This document shows positions 52,268-61,008 of a stretch of 64,000 nucleotides of DNA, piece by piece. Numbering within the stretch: position 1 is the first letter of the stretch; each line of letters begins with the position of its first letter. The position numbers and the translations under genes are program-made. Source of the stretch: an uncultured Lachnospira sp. (GTDB lineage Bacteria > Bacillota > Clostridia > Lachnospirales > Lachnospiraceae); NCBI GenBank assembly GCA_910585095.1, contig CAJUBU010000013.1, positions 51,982 to 115,981 of the forward strand. The letters are read 5' to 3'. The notes beneath the pieces are model-generated. The model was not told the DNA's origin. It did not search any database and saw only the letters and a list, made by a program, of their open reading frames with translations.

Positions 52268-52276
52268 TGGTATAAT
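52268..52276 (+). promoter_or_regulatory. extended -10 promoter for the purine permease
   Basis: TGGTATAAT is an extended -10 element. No good -35 is at the right distance. I looked for a purine riboswitch in the leader and did not find its conserved core. Confidence 0.42.
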
Positions 52277-52409
52277 AATCTTGGTAAAAGTTGAGATTTT
52301 GACATCTTATGATGTAGAAATTATAGTATTATAATGATATATTTTATATTTAAATACTGTTTTATATAAAATTTACTATTTATAAGAACAGTGTAGAAAT
52401 GGAGAACCT

Positions 52410-53807
52410 ATGGAAAGTTTTTTCAAAGTAAAAGAAAAAGGCTCAACAGTCAAAATTGAAATTATGGCTGGAATTACAACATTTATGGCAATGGCTTATA
52501 TTCTTATGGTCAATGCGGATATGTTCTCAAGTTTAGATGGGGTTTCTTACAATGCAGTATATATTGCTACAGCAATATCAGCAGTTGTAGGAACGATGTG
52601 TATGGCACTTTTAGCCAATTTGCCGTTAGGACTGGCTACAGGTATGGGGCTAAATGCGTTTTTTGTATATACGATTTGTTTTTCGTTTGGTCTTAGTTAT
52701 GCAAATGCGTTGGTTCTTGTATTGTTAGATGGCATTATATTTATTGTTCTTACATTAACAGGAATCAGAGCAAAATTGTTTAATGCCATTCCAGATTGTG
52801 TGCGAATTGCTATCCCCGCAGGATTAGGATTATTTATAGCTTTTTTGGGATTGCAAAATGCAGGACTTGTAGTCAATGATGAGGCAACATTAGTTAATTT
52901 ATCATCTTTTAATCTGCTAAAAGAAGGTGTTACTTGGGGACAGATTATGCCTCGATTGGTGACAATAGCTGCTTTAGTGATTATAGCTGTATTGTCCTAT
53001 AGAAAAATTAAAGGAGCAGTGTTATGGGGAATTGTTGGCGGCACAGGCATTTATTATGTGCTTGGCTTTACTGTATCAGGATTTTATGATGGATTTTTTA
53101 GTTCCCTTAATTTTAATCCATTTACTGCTTTTGGTGACTGGGGAAGAGAATCTTTTGCAAAAGTATTTACAGAAGGCTTTAATTTTACAACATATTTATC
53201 ATCACATTCTAGTGCAGACCTTGTTTTAGTTATTGCAACTTCAGCATTAGCGTTATGTATGGTGGACATGTTTGATACACTTGGGACACTTTACGGTGCT
53301 TGTGCAAGAGGTGGTATGTTGGACAAGGATGGTAATGTACCAAATTTTGAGAAAGCTATGCTTTCAGATGCAATTGCTACATGTGCTGGTGCTGTCTGTG
53401 GAACATCGACTGTTACTACTTTTGTGGAATCTTCGTCAGGCGTTGCAGAAGGGGGAAGAACAGGATTAGCTTCTTTTACAACAGGAATCTTATTTTTTAT
53501 TGCTATGTTTTTAAGTCCAGTTGCCGCCTTGATACCTAGCAGTGCAACCGCCGCCGCTTTAATTTATGTTGGTGTATTGATGATGGGATGTGTTACAGAT
53601 ATTGATTGGAAAGATATATCCATTGCCGTTCCAGCATTTTTAACAATAGCATTTATGTGTTTTACGTACAATATTAGTTATGGCATTGCGTTTGGTTTGA
53701 TTTCTTATATATTAATTAAAGTGTTTACTGGCAATGTAAAAGATGTTAAATTATTTACATGGATTATAGCAGGATTATTTACATTGATGTTTTTCTTGAC
53801 ACATTAA
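52410..53807 (+). CDS. NCS2-family guanine/hypoxanthine permease
   Basis: The 465-residue transporter has the AzgA/PbuG layout of about 13 helices. It shows FFKVKEKGSTVKIEIMAGIT at the start, LATGMGLNAFFVYT, the substrate-site IPAGLGLFIAFLG, the helix-10 region with GTSTVTTFVESSSGVAEGGRTG (given by its ends GTSTVT and GGRTG) and the late MDMFDTLGTLYG motif. Such proteins import adenine, guanine or hypoxanthine with protons. It appears monocistronic from an extended -10 promoter. The substrate set within purines cannot be fixed by eye. Confidence 0.93.
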   Translation: MESFFKVKEKGSTVKIEIMAGITTFMAMAYILMVNADMFSSLDGVSYNAVYIATAISAVVGTMCMALLANLPLGLATGMGLNAFFVYTICFSFGLSYANALVLVLLDGIIFIVLTLTGIRAKLFNAIPDCVRIAIPAGLGLFIAFLGLQNAGLVVNDEATLVNLSSFNLLKEGVTWGQIMPRLVTIAALVIIAVLSYRKIKGAVLWGIVGGTGIYYVLGFTVSGFYDGFFSSLNFNPFTAFGDWGRESFAKVFTEGFNFTTYLSSHSSADLVLVIATSALALCMVDMFDTLGTLYGACARGGMLDKDGNVPNFEKAMLSDAIATCAGAVCGTSTVTTFVESSSGVAEGGRTGLASFTTGILFFIAMFLSPVAALIPSSATAAALIYVGVLMMGCVTDIDWKDISIAVPAFLTIAFMCFTYNISYGIAFGLISYILIKVFTGNVKDVKLFTWIIAGLFTLMFFLTH

Positions 53808-53873
53808 TTATTGTAAATAATAAGATATATAGTAAAGTATTCGGGCAAATAAAATATCAAGGGAATGATATTA

Positions 53874-54311
53874 ATGGAACAACAGAAAAGGACACGAAAA
53901 TTTATCTTATGGAATACAGTATGTGTTATTATTATAACTTGTATAGTCAATGCGGTTATATGGATTTTATTTCATGGAATCCCTCTTATAGGATTGCCTA
54001 AAAAAGAAAATGTAAAAAGTGTTACTATTATTTATAATGAAACACAAAAAAGAGAAATTACAGATAATGAAACTATAGAATTATTAGTGAAATCTGCAAA
54101 TCTTTTAAATTATCAGCTTTGGGGTCAAACAGAGGACAGTCCTATAATTGATATCATATATCATCTTAAAGATGGAGAGGATATAAAGATTAGTGCAAAT
54201 AATAACACTATGTGGTGGCATGGAAAATCTCATACAATAAAAGAAACAAATACGTTTGTTAATATAATGCAGGGAATGTTTTTTAACCTCATTAAGTTAA
54301 GTCCATATTGA
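53874..54311 (+). CDS. single-pass membrane protein of unknown function (YhfM/DUF5301-like domain)
   Basis: The protein is 145 residues from the ATG at 53874, which has AAGGGAA eight bases upstream; another ATG at 53865 is within the ribosome site. One membrane helix (about residues 10-30) precedes an extracytoplasmic domain with VKSVTIIYNETQKREITDNE, then SPIIDIIYHLKDG and WWHGKSHTIKE. The order of strand, 'ITDNE' turn and helix resembles the YhfM-like/DUF5301 domain of Firmicute lipoproteins; I hold that loosely. It follows the purine permease by 66 bases. Confidence 0.6.
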   Translation: MEQQKRTRKFILWNTVCVIIITCIVNAVIWILFHGIPLIGLPKKENVKSVTIIYNETQKREITDNETIELLVKSANLLNYQLWGQTEDSPIIDIIYHLKDGEDIKISANNNTMWWHGKSHTIKETNTFVNIMQGMFFNLIKLSPY

Positions 54312-54338
54312 AAAGCTGTGATACCAGCTAGGAGGTTT

Positions 54339-54381
54339 AAGCAAGTAATGAAGTGGATTGCGAATATCTGTTTGACTTAGA
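54339..54381 (+). repeat. dispersed intergenic repeat, copy 8
   Basis: AAGCAAGTAATGAAGTGGATT then GCGAATATCTGTTTGACTT. It lies 28 bases after the preceding stop. All eight stem pairs are retained, several as G-T. Confidence 0.78.
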
Positions 54382-54410
54382 AAAAGTAAATATTTATTTG
54401 ATTTTATATA

Positions 54411-54450
54411 AAAAGTTTGCAAGCATGTTTTTTACTTGCAAACTTTTTTG
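54411..54450. terminator. bidirectional terminator
   Basis: AAAAGTTTGCAAG (54411-54423) pairs perfectly with CTTGCAAACTTTT (54435-54447). It serves convergent genes on both sides. Confidence 0.9.
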
Positions 54451-54474
54451 ATATATTTTTATAAAAACCTTACA

Positions 54475-55920
54475 TTATTCTACAACCCCATAATTATCAA
54501 GCAATGCTCTTTTGACATCATAAAGTTTCTTTGAGAGGTCAATATGGACTTCTTGTGGATTGATTAAACGCTTTGATTCCTCCCACAATGTATCCATTTC
54601 TTTTTTACAGTATGCTTGTATATCCATTACATCAGGTGTTTCATAGATACATTCCCCTTTGATAAAAACAGGTACCATAATTTCACGCATGGTGTATTCC
54701 CCAGGTTCTAGTAATGTTTTTTTCCAAGTTTCAACAGGGTCAAAAAGAAGAAGTGAATTGGTTTCATCATATTTTTCATCAGTGAGAGCAATCAAGTCTG
54801 CTTTTATCATTCTCTGATTGTCATAAATTCTGTATATGGTTTTATTTCCCGGATTTGTAATTTTCTCAGAATTTTCTGACAATTTAATTTTTGGTGTAAA
54901 TGTTCCATCATCATTCATAACGGCGGCAAGTTTGTATACACCGCCAAATGCAGGGTTATCTTTTGATGTGATAAGATTAGTGCCAACACCCCAAGAAGTA
55001 ATTGCTGCACCCTGCGTTTTGAGAGAATCAATAAGATACTCATCAAGGTCACTGGAAGCTGATATAATAGCATCTGGAAATCCAGCATCGTCTAACATTT
55101 GACGAGCTTTTTTAGAAAGATAGGCAAGGTCTCCAGAGTCAAGACGTATTCCATAACCTTTTGACAGCGTTCCAGCTTTTTGCATCTCTTTAAATACTTT
55201 GATTGCATTAGGCACGCCTGAACGCAATGTATCATAAGTATCAACAAGAAGAATACAAGCATTTGGATAAAGGTTTGCATATGTTTTAAAAGCTGTATAC
55301 TCATCTTGAAAACTCATAATCCAACTGTGAGCATGTGTTCCCTTTACAGGTACATCAAACATTTTACCAGCAAGTACATTGCTTGTACCAACACAGCCAG
55401 CAATAACAGCAGCTCTAGCACCATATATACCAGCGTCAGGTCCCTGTGCACGTCTTAGACCAAACTCCATAATACCATCATCTTTAGCAGCATAACAAAC
55501 ACGCGCCGCCTTTGTTGCAATAAGGCTTTGATGGTTGATAATATTAAGAATAGCCGTCTCAATAAGTTGAGCTTCCATAATAGGAGCAATGACTTTGACA
55601 ATAGGTTCTTTTGGAAATATAACAGTTCCTTCAGGGATAGCATAAATATCACCTGTAAAATGAAAACCACTTAAGTAATCTAAAAAATCGGCATCAAAGA
55701 CATGAAGTCCTTTGAGATAGCTGATATCATCATAAGTAAAATTTAGATTTTTAATATAATCAATGACTTCATTTAAACCGCAGGAAATGGCATATCCGCC
55801 ATCACAAGGATTTTTTCTGTGAAATGCATCAAATATCACAGTACGGTTATTGCCACTTTTAAAATAACCCTGCATCATTGTCAATTCATAAAAGTCTGTC
55901 AAAAGAGTTAAATTGCGCAA
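54475..55920 (-). CDS. pncB: nicotinate phosphoribosyltransferase
   Basis: The enzyme makes nicotinate mononucleotide from nicotinate and PRPP in the NAD salvage pathway. The 481-residue protein has LLTDFYELTMMQGYF at the start, FGLRRAQGPD, the HAHSWIMSF active-site segment, and RLDSGDLAYLSKKARQMLDD with the phosphate-binding region. The start is a TTG at 55920 with GAAGGGA six bases before it; the next internal Met is inside the conserved N-terminus. It begins three bases after the stop of the 147-residue membrane protein gene, so the two are one transcript. Confidence 0.93.
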   Translation of the reverse strand: MRNLTLLTDFYELTMMQGYFKSGNNRTVIFDAFHRKNPCDGGYAISCGLNEVIDYIKNLNFTYDDISYLKGLHVFDADFLDYLSGFHFTGDIYAIPEGTVIFPKEPIVKVIAPIMEAQLIETAILNIINHQSLIATKAARVCYAAKDDGIMEFGLRRAQGPDAGIYGARAAVIAGCVGTSNVLAGKMFDVPVKGTHAHSWIMSFQDEYTAFKTYANLYPNACILLVDTYDTLRSGVPNAIKVFKEMQKAGTLSKGYGIRLDSGDLAYLSKKARQMLDDAGFPDAIISASSDLDEYLIDSLKTQGAAITSWGVGTNLITSKDNPAFGGVYKLAAVMNDDGTFTPKIKLSENSEKITNPGNKTIYRIYDNQRMIKADLIALTDEKYDETNSLLLFDPVETWKKTLLEPGEYTMREIMVPVFIKGECIYETPDVMDIQAYCKKEMDTLWEESKRLINPQEVHIDLSKKLYDVKRALLDNYGVVE

Positions 55921-55923
55921 TTA

Positions 55924-56367
55924 TTATCCCTTCTTTCTTTTAAATAGCCCCTTTTTTTTCTTTTCTTCTACAACAATTTTACCGCCGCGCACAGATTTAA
56001 TTCCTGTAATATAGATACCGCTTACTTCAGCCTTTATTTCAGCTTTGACAGGAATTTGGTCAAATACTTTTGGGTCACACATCAGTGACATAATTCTTGG
56101 TCCAATTTTTGCTTTAACAATTGGCATCTTAGAACCTCGAAGATACTTCGGTGTCTGTTCAAGTACCATCTTCGGCAGACCAGACTCTTTTAGTTTCATT
56201 TTCTTTTTATCTATGACAAGCATAGACATGATTTGTTTGGCAGCATCAATCTGTTCCTGTTGAGCATCTTGCTTTTTTTTGAGTTTATTTGCAAAGATAA
56301 ACAAAGCAATAAATGCCACCAAAAGCACAGCTATGATGACTAACAATACAATACTCCAAACTGGCAT
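55924..56367 (-). CDS. membrane-anchored conserved protein of unknown function
   Basis: The 147-residue protein has an N-terminal membrane helix (residues 5-27) and a charged helix (KLKKKQDAQQEQIDAAKQI). The core follows, with LPKMVLEQTPKYLRGSKMP and KAKIGPRIMSLMCDPKVFDQIPVKAEIKAEVSG, given here by its ends. The tail is Lys-rich. I recall similar proteins as hypothetical in Lachnospiraceae; no function is known. GGAGGG precedes the ATG. It is directly upstream of pncB, probably co-expressed. Confidence 0.72.
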   Translation of the reverse strand: MPVWSIVLLVIIAVLLVAFIALFIFANKLKKKQDAQQEQIDAAKQIMSMLVIDKKKMKLKESGLPKMVLEQTPKYLRGSKMPIVKAKIGPRIMSLMCDPKVFDQIPVKAEIKAEVSGIYITGIKSVRGGKIVVEEKKKKGLFKRKKG

Positions 56368-56436
56368 TGTTAAACCCTCCTAGTAATAAATAAATCCCAA
56401 ATATTGTAACATAGCAAAGACGTTTAAACAAGAGAA

Positions 56437-57186
56437 TTATAGGGCATTTGATTTATTGATAAGACATTTATTATGTTCATATATATCTTTTACAACGTTG
56501 TAAGTAATATCAGGCAAATTACGGCGTTCTTCCTTAGACATTGAAGCGACGTCAATCGGTTTTCCAAATTCAATAATGGTTTGAGTTCGTTTAATAAATG
56601 GCATATGTGTTTCTAAAATGTTTTCGGTATTATTTTGTACCATAGGAATAATTTTGCAGTTGCTTTTTTCTGCAAGTTTAAAACTTCCGCCATGAAATTT
56701 TAAAACACCATCGCCATCATTGCGTGTTCCCTCAGGAAATATAACAATAGATTTGCCATTTTTTAAATATTCAATACCTTTCAAAATAGTTTTTAAACCT
56801 TCTTTTGGGTTTTGACGGTCTAGTAAAAGGCAGTACAGATAGCGCATCCAAACACGTATAATAGGTACTTTATTCATTTCCTTTTTTGCGATAAAGCCTG
56901 TAATATTAGGCATAATGCTGTAAGCTATAACCGTGTCAAAATTACCTCTGTGATTGCCAACAAATAAAACAGATTCACCTATAGGAATATTCTCTTTGCC
57001 AATAATGGTTGTTTTGGTTCCGCTTATAAAAAGGACAATTTTAAATATGCCTTGAACCATTCGCAGGGAGCTGATATCTTTGGCATTGATATTTATCTTA
57101 CCTATAAGCCATTCTAAAGGTAACATAATTAAGCTTACAATAAAAACAATCAGCATAAATAAAGCTACTAAAATTACTCGTATCAT
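56437..57186 (-). CDS. plsC: 1-acyl-sn-glycerol-3-phosphate acyltransferase (PlsC family)
   Basis: The enzyme adds the second acyl chain to lysophosphatidic acid in phospholipid synthesis at the membrane. The protein is 249 residues with an N-terminal membrane helix, the catalytic HxxxxD motif as VGNHRGNFDTV, and the glycerol-phosphate-binding FPEGTRNDGDG motif. I take the ATG at 57186, which has GGAGGA seven bases upstream; an in-frame ATG at 57222 would add 12 residues. It lies upstream of the 147-residue membrane gene and pncB on the same strand, with a 69-base gap. Confidence 0.92.
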   Translation of the reverse strand: MIRVILVALFMLIVFIVSLIMLPLEWLIGKININAKDISSLRMVQGIFKIVLFISGTKTTIIGKENIPIGESVLFVGNHRGNFDTVIAYSIMPNITGFIAKKEMNKVPIIRVWMRYLYCLLLDRQNPKEGLKTILKGIEYLKNGKSIVIFPEGTRNDGDGVLKFHGGSFKLAEKSNCKIIPMVQNNTENILETHMPFIKRTQTIIEFGKPIDVASMSKEERRNLPDITYNVVKDIYEHNKCLINKSNAL

Positions 57187-57252
57187 TTTAAAATCCTCCA
57201 TTTTTTCAGTCTGTAAGTACAAGTTTTATAAACAATTTACGATTTTTCATTC

Positions 57253-57377
57253 CTGCGAGCAACGAGCCAAGCGGACATGCTTGCGGCATGTTTGCCTTTC
57301 TATTTGGCGACTGCCGCAAGGGTCAAATACTATAGCGTCCTTTGGACGCATTGCAGCTCTGCTACGGGGTATTTGAC
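57253..57377. repeat. GC-rich structured intergenic element
   Basis: This 125-base block is much richer in GC than its surroundings. It has two nested/adjacent hairpins: CTTGCGGCA (57280-57288) with TGCCGCAAG (57312-57320), and GTCAAATAC (57322-57330) with GTATTTGAC (57369-57377), the latter enclosing GCGTCC/GGACGC (57335-57349). It starts right after the aguB stop codon in the direction of aguB transcription. It looks like a REP-type or mobile intergenic repeat. Confidence 0.65.
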
Positions 57378-57378
57378 T

Positions 57379-58260
57379 TTAGGCTTTATATATATCGTTG
57401 TAACATTCAGGTCTTCTGTCTCGAAAGAGTCCCCAGCTAAGGCGAAGTTGTCTTATGGAATCCAAATCAACAGTGGCACATATCAATCCCTCTTCATTTT
57501 TACCGAGCTGTTGTATAATTTCACCTGTTTCATTGGTTATAAAAGATGAGCCATAAAAAGTGAGACTTGATGATTGATAACCATTTTCATCACTAGGCAC
57601 AACGTCTTCTGTACCTATACGATTGGCAGCAATTACAGGTACAATATTGGCAGCAGCATGACCTTGCATTACTCGACGCCAATGTGGTTGACTGTCACAT
57701 TCAAGGATGGGTTCTGAGCCAATAGCAGTAGGGTACATTAGTATATCTGCTCCCATAAGAGCCATGCATCTTGCTGCTTCTGGAAACCATTGGTCCCAGC
57801 AAATCCCAACGCCAACTTTTCCATAGGCAGTGTTCCATACTTTAAAACCAGTATTTCCAGGCGTAAAATAAAATTTTTCTTGGTAGTAATGGTCGTCTGG
57901 TATATGTGTTTTTCGATAAATGCCTAAAATGCTACCATCTGCATCAATCATAGCAATGGAATTAAATGTTGTATTGTTGCTTTTTTCAAAAAAACTGATT
58001 GGCATAACAATAGAAAGCTCTGCACAAAGTTTTGAGAAATGTTTTACTGCAGGGTTACTGTCAACATCAGTAGCTAAGTTGTAATATTCATAATTTCTTT
58101 CTTGACAAAAATATTTTGTCTCAAAAAGTTCTGGTAAAAGTATAATGTTTGCGCCTTTATCTTTGGCAGCCCGAACAAAACTTTCCGCCTTTAGAATATT
58201 TGTATTAGGCTCCATTGTATTACATGTCATTTGAATGGCTGCAATTGTAACATTTTTCAT
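57379..58260 (-). CDS. aguB: N-carbamoylputrescine amidase
   Basis: This nitrilase-superfamily enzyme hydrolyses N-carbamoylputrescine to putrescine, CO2 and ammonia. The Glu-Lys-Cys triad is readable: LLPELFET, YRKTHIPDD and GICWDQWFPEAAR, the last being typical of AguB. Start at the ATG at 58260 (MKNVTIAAIQM) with GGGGAT upstream gives 293 residues; ATG 58272 overlaps that ribosome site. It follows aguA after 101 bases, and the two enzymes act in sequence to turn agmatine into putrescine. Confidence 0.94.
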   Translation of the reverse strand: MKNVTIAAIQMTCNTMEPNTNILKAESFVRAAKDKGANIILLPELFETKYFCQERNYEYYNLATDVDSNPAVKHFSKLCAELSIVMPISFFEKSNNTTFNSIAMIDADGSILGIYRKTHIPDDHYYQEKFYFTPGNTGFKVWNTAYGKVGVGICWDQWFPEAARCMALMGADILMYPTAIGSEPILECDSQPHWRRVMQGHAAANIVPVIAANRIGTEDVVPSDENGYQSSSLTFYGSSFITNETGEIIQQLGKNEEGLICATVDLDSIRQLRLSWGLFRDRRPECYNDIYKA

Positions 58261-58361
58261 AGTAATCCCCATTTCTGCGCTATTTTTTGCGCAATAAAAA
58301 TTTGCTTGTAAGAAATAAGTACATCATATATTTTAAATATTATTTTTATTTATATACTATA

Positions 58362-59495
58362 TTATTCAAACATTGGAATCTGTTGAGTAATACAATGAAT
58401 GTTGCCTCCACCAATAAGAATATCCCTTGTGTATACTTGTATAATTTTTCTTGTTGGAAAAAGATTTTCAAGTATTTTTTTGGCTTCCCTATCGGATTTT
58501 TTATACGAACGATTCAGAGAATCATCGCATTTAGGATTGGCAAATCCTGGCATAATTATGGCATCGTTTGCAATGTAAAAGTTTACATAGGATGCTGCAA
58601 GGCGTTCATTTGGCATTCGTGTTGGCATAAAGTTCATATTATCAAGCCCTTCACATTCGTTGTTCGTTATATAAACAGGCTCTGGAAGTGGAAGTTTGTG
58701 AATTTTAATAGGGTTTCCCAGGGTATCGGTTTGTTCCTGTAAATAATTGAAACATTGCAGACACATATCATATTGTGGGTCATCTTGATTGTCTGTCCAA
58801 GCTAAGACAACATGTCCTGGTTTTACAAATGCACATATATTGTCAATATGTTCATTTGTTTCATCATTATATATACCACAGGGAAGCCAAAGTACTTTAG
58901 ACACATTGAGGTATTGATACAGCTTTTCTTCAATTTGTGTTTGTGTCATCTGTGGATTGCGTCCTTTGCTTAGCAGACAATTTTTTGTAACCATAGCTGT
59001 GCCACAGCCGTCAACGTGGATAGCACCACCTTCTAGTACAAAATCACTTGCATCGTATACATCTGCCTGATATAAGTCACACAATTTGTTTGCCATAGCA
59101 TTGTCTTTATCCCAAGGGAAATACAGTCCGTCAACCAAACCACCCCATGCGTTAAATGCCCAGTTAATGCCGCGAAGCTTGCTACAATCATTAATTAAAA
59201 ATGTGGGAGCGACATCACGTGCCCATGCATCATCGCTTGACATCTCGACAACACGAATGTGTGGAGGAAGCAATTGTCTTGCATTGTTATACTGTGCAAA
59301 ACTAGCACATACTGTTACCGATTCCGACTGTGAGATTGCACAGGCAATCTCAACAAATGCCTTTCGTGCCGCGTATCCTCCATATTGCCATGAGTCAGAA
59401 CGCTCAGGCCATATCATAATACAGCCATAATGAGGTTCAAATTCGGCAGGCATATGAAAATTATCATTTTTTGGTGTAGATTTTAATATTTTCAT
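58362..59495 (-). CDS. aguA: agmatine deiminase
   Basis: The enzyme hydrolyses agmatine to N-carbamoylputrescine and ammonia. The 377-residue protein shows MPAEFEPHYGCIMIWPERSD at the start, SSDDAWARDVAPTFL, the EGGAIHVDGCG segment, and the catalytic Cys368 in GGGNIHCITQQ near the C-terminus, all typical of AguA/peptidyl-arginine-deiminase-fold enzymes. It is the first gene of the aguA-aguB pair on the minus strand. Unlike catabolic agmatine systems there is no carbamoyltransferase or antiporter here, so the aim is putrescine synthesis. Confidence 0.95.
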   Translation of the reverse strand: MKILKSTPKNDNFHMPAEFEPHYGCIMIWPERSDSWQYGGYAARKAFVEIACAISQSESVTVCASFAQYNNARQLLPPHIRVVEMSSDDAWARDVAPTFLINDCSKLRGINWAFNAWGGLVDGLYFPWDKDNAMANKLCDLYQADVYDASDFVLEGGAIHVDGCGTAMVTKNCLLSKGRNPQMTQTQIEEKLYQYLNVSKVLWLPCGIYNDETNEHIDNICAFVKPGHVVLAWTDNQDDPQYDMCLQCFNYLQEQTDTLGNPIKIHKLPLPEPVYITNNECEGLDNMNFMPTRMPNERLAASYVNFYIANDAIIMPGFANPKCDDSLNRSYKKSDREAKKILENLFPTRKIIQVYTRDILIGGGNIHCITQQIPMFE

Positions 59496-59560
59496 GTATT
59501 ATATCCTTTTGTAGTCTGGAAGATAGTAATAAATGATTTGACTATCTGTGTATAGCTTTA

Positions 59561-60592
59561 TTATTCCTTTATATATTGTGAACACCCACTAGAGTAAGTT
59601 AAAGTTCCATCAGAGGTGTAAAATATAGCTTCTACGTCAGGTGTGTTTTCAATTAGTTTTAATCCTTCATCTAATCCTAATGCAAAGCAGGTAGTACTCA
59701 GACAATCGCCTTGTAAGGAGTTCTTAGAGATAATGGTTACATTTGTTAATTCGTTTTGATAAGGGTATCCTGTTTTAGGATTTAAAATATGGTGATATAA
59801 TTCACCGTTTTCATAAAAATATCGCTCATAATTTCCTGAAGATACAACGGATAAATCATGAATATTTAATGTAAACAATAATTCGCTGTCATCAAATGGT
59901 TTTCTAATTCCTACATGAAAGGGAGTATTGTCATCTCGTGAGCCAACACACAAGACGTTGCCGCCTAGATTAATAATTGCATTATTAATATTATTTTCCA
60001 ACAAAAATGCTTTTATTTTATCAGCAATAAAACCTTTTGCAATTGCACCTAAATCAATCTTTGTCTCTTGTGGCTTGGATATAATATAATTGCCATTGTC
60101 CAGTTTTGTTTGTTCGACCTTTGAGTAATCTACAAAAGGCAACGCTTGATTAATACTTTCATTGGAAGGCACTTGCGGTTTTTCTGCTGTAAAATCCCAA
60201 AGAGAAGAAATACTCCCTATTGTAATGTCAAATGCTCCCTTTGATAGATTGCAGTATTCCAGTCCAGTCTCAATCAATTGTTCAAGTTCATAAGGAATTT
60301 CCATAGAACTGCTGTTATTTAATTGGGAGAGTGTACTGGTTGTAATTGTTCTTGACAGCATGGCTTCATAAGTATCACAAAGCTTGAGTGCGTTGTTTAA
60401 TATTTCTTTTAATTGAGCAGTTGAATAACCTCCAGTAGTATAGGATTTGATGGAAACATAAGTATTTAATTTAAAACCTGTTACCTCAACAGGATCATTT
60501 AGGGAAGAACCACAGCCCATTAAAAATATAGTTAAAGGTAAATATAGCGCTATATAAAATATAATCGTAGTAAATCGTAACTTTTTCGTCAA
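59561..60592 (-). CDS. apbE: FAD:protein FMN transferase (ApbE), lipoprotein
   Basis: ApbE attaches FMN covalently to Thr in exported flavoproteins, such as Rnf subunits. The 343-residue protein has a lipoprotein signal with lipobox LMGC. The body has LNTYVSIKSYTTG, IDLGAIAKGFIADKI, VSSGNYERYF, HHILNPKTGYPYQN and the metal-site GDCLSTTCFALG, all in family order. The start is a TTG at 60592 with AAAGGATGA about ten bases upstream; no ATG fits. It is divergent from the trigger-factor-like gene. No target flavoprotein gene is in view. Confidence 0.93.
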   Translation of the reverse strand: MTKKLRFTTIIFYIALYLPLTIFLMGCGSSLNDPVEVTGFKLNTYVSIKSYTTGGYSTAQLKEILNNALKLCDTYEAMLSRTITTSTLSQLNNSSSMEIPYELEQLIETGLEYCNLSKGAFDITIGSISSLWDFTAEKPQVPSNESINQALPFVDYSKVEQTKLDNGNYIISKPQETKIDLGAIAKGFIADKIKAFLLENNINNAIINLGGNVLCVGSRDDNTPFHVGIRKPFDDSELLFTLNIHDLSVVSSGNYERYFYENGELYHHILNPKTGYPYQNELTNVTIISKNSLQGDCLSTTCFALGLDEGLKLIENTPDVEAIFYTSDGTLTYSSGCSQYIKE

Positions 60593-60743
60593 ATGTTTAC
60601 AATCATCCTTTCATAAATCAAATACCATTTTAAATGTATTAGTAGTATAACAGAATTACATATATTCGGCAATTATCAATTAGAAAATACAGTTTTAAAA
60701 ATATATTAAAAAAATTAAAAATATATAAATATAAAAATTAAAG

Positions 60744-60772
60744 TTGACAATAGAAAATTAATGATATATAAT
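60744..60772 (+). promoter_or_regulatory. consensus sigma-A promoter
   Basis: TTGACA, 17-base spacer, TATAAT: both hexamers and the spacing match consensus. It drives the trigger-factor-like gene at 61009. Confidence 0.8.
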
Positions 60773-60939
60773 TTATATTGTAAATATTATTTTACAGTTA
60801 TAAACAATGAAAAATGTGTGAAATGTCTTTTTTTTAATAAATGATTATGATATAACAATAAGGTCATTGTAAGTGGCAGCAATTTTAGGCTTGTCTGTTT
60901 AGATGTTCAAGCTTCAGTAAAAATGCTATAAGTAGACAA

Positions 60940-60989
60940 TGAGATTATGAACAAGCAACAGAGCGGATTGCGAATATCCACTTAACTAA
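60940..60989 (+). repeat. dispersed intergenic repeat, copy 9
   Basis: AAGCAACAGAGCGGATTGC then GAATATCCACTTAACTA. Unlike most copies it lies in a 5' leader, 19 bases before the start codon of the next gene. Confidence 0.78.
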
Positions 60990-61008
60990 GATAAGAAAGG
61001 AATAATAT

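Larger units (their letters stand above)
60593..61008. other. divergent intergenic region with consensus promoter and long leader
   Basis: The 416 bases hold a perfect sigma-A promoter for the right-hand gene, a roughly 235-base leader with a short stem (AGGCTTG/CAAGCTT near 60887-60914), and a copy of the dispersed repeat just before the gene's ribosome site. Confidence 0.65.

Noticed and set aside
52239..52409. Purine riboswitch before the NCS2 permease
   Set aside because: The conserved purine-aptamer core and P1/P2/P3 layout were not found in the leader.
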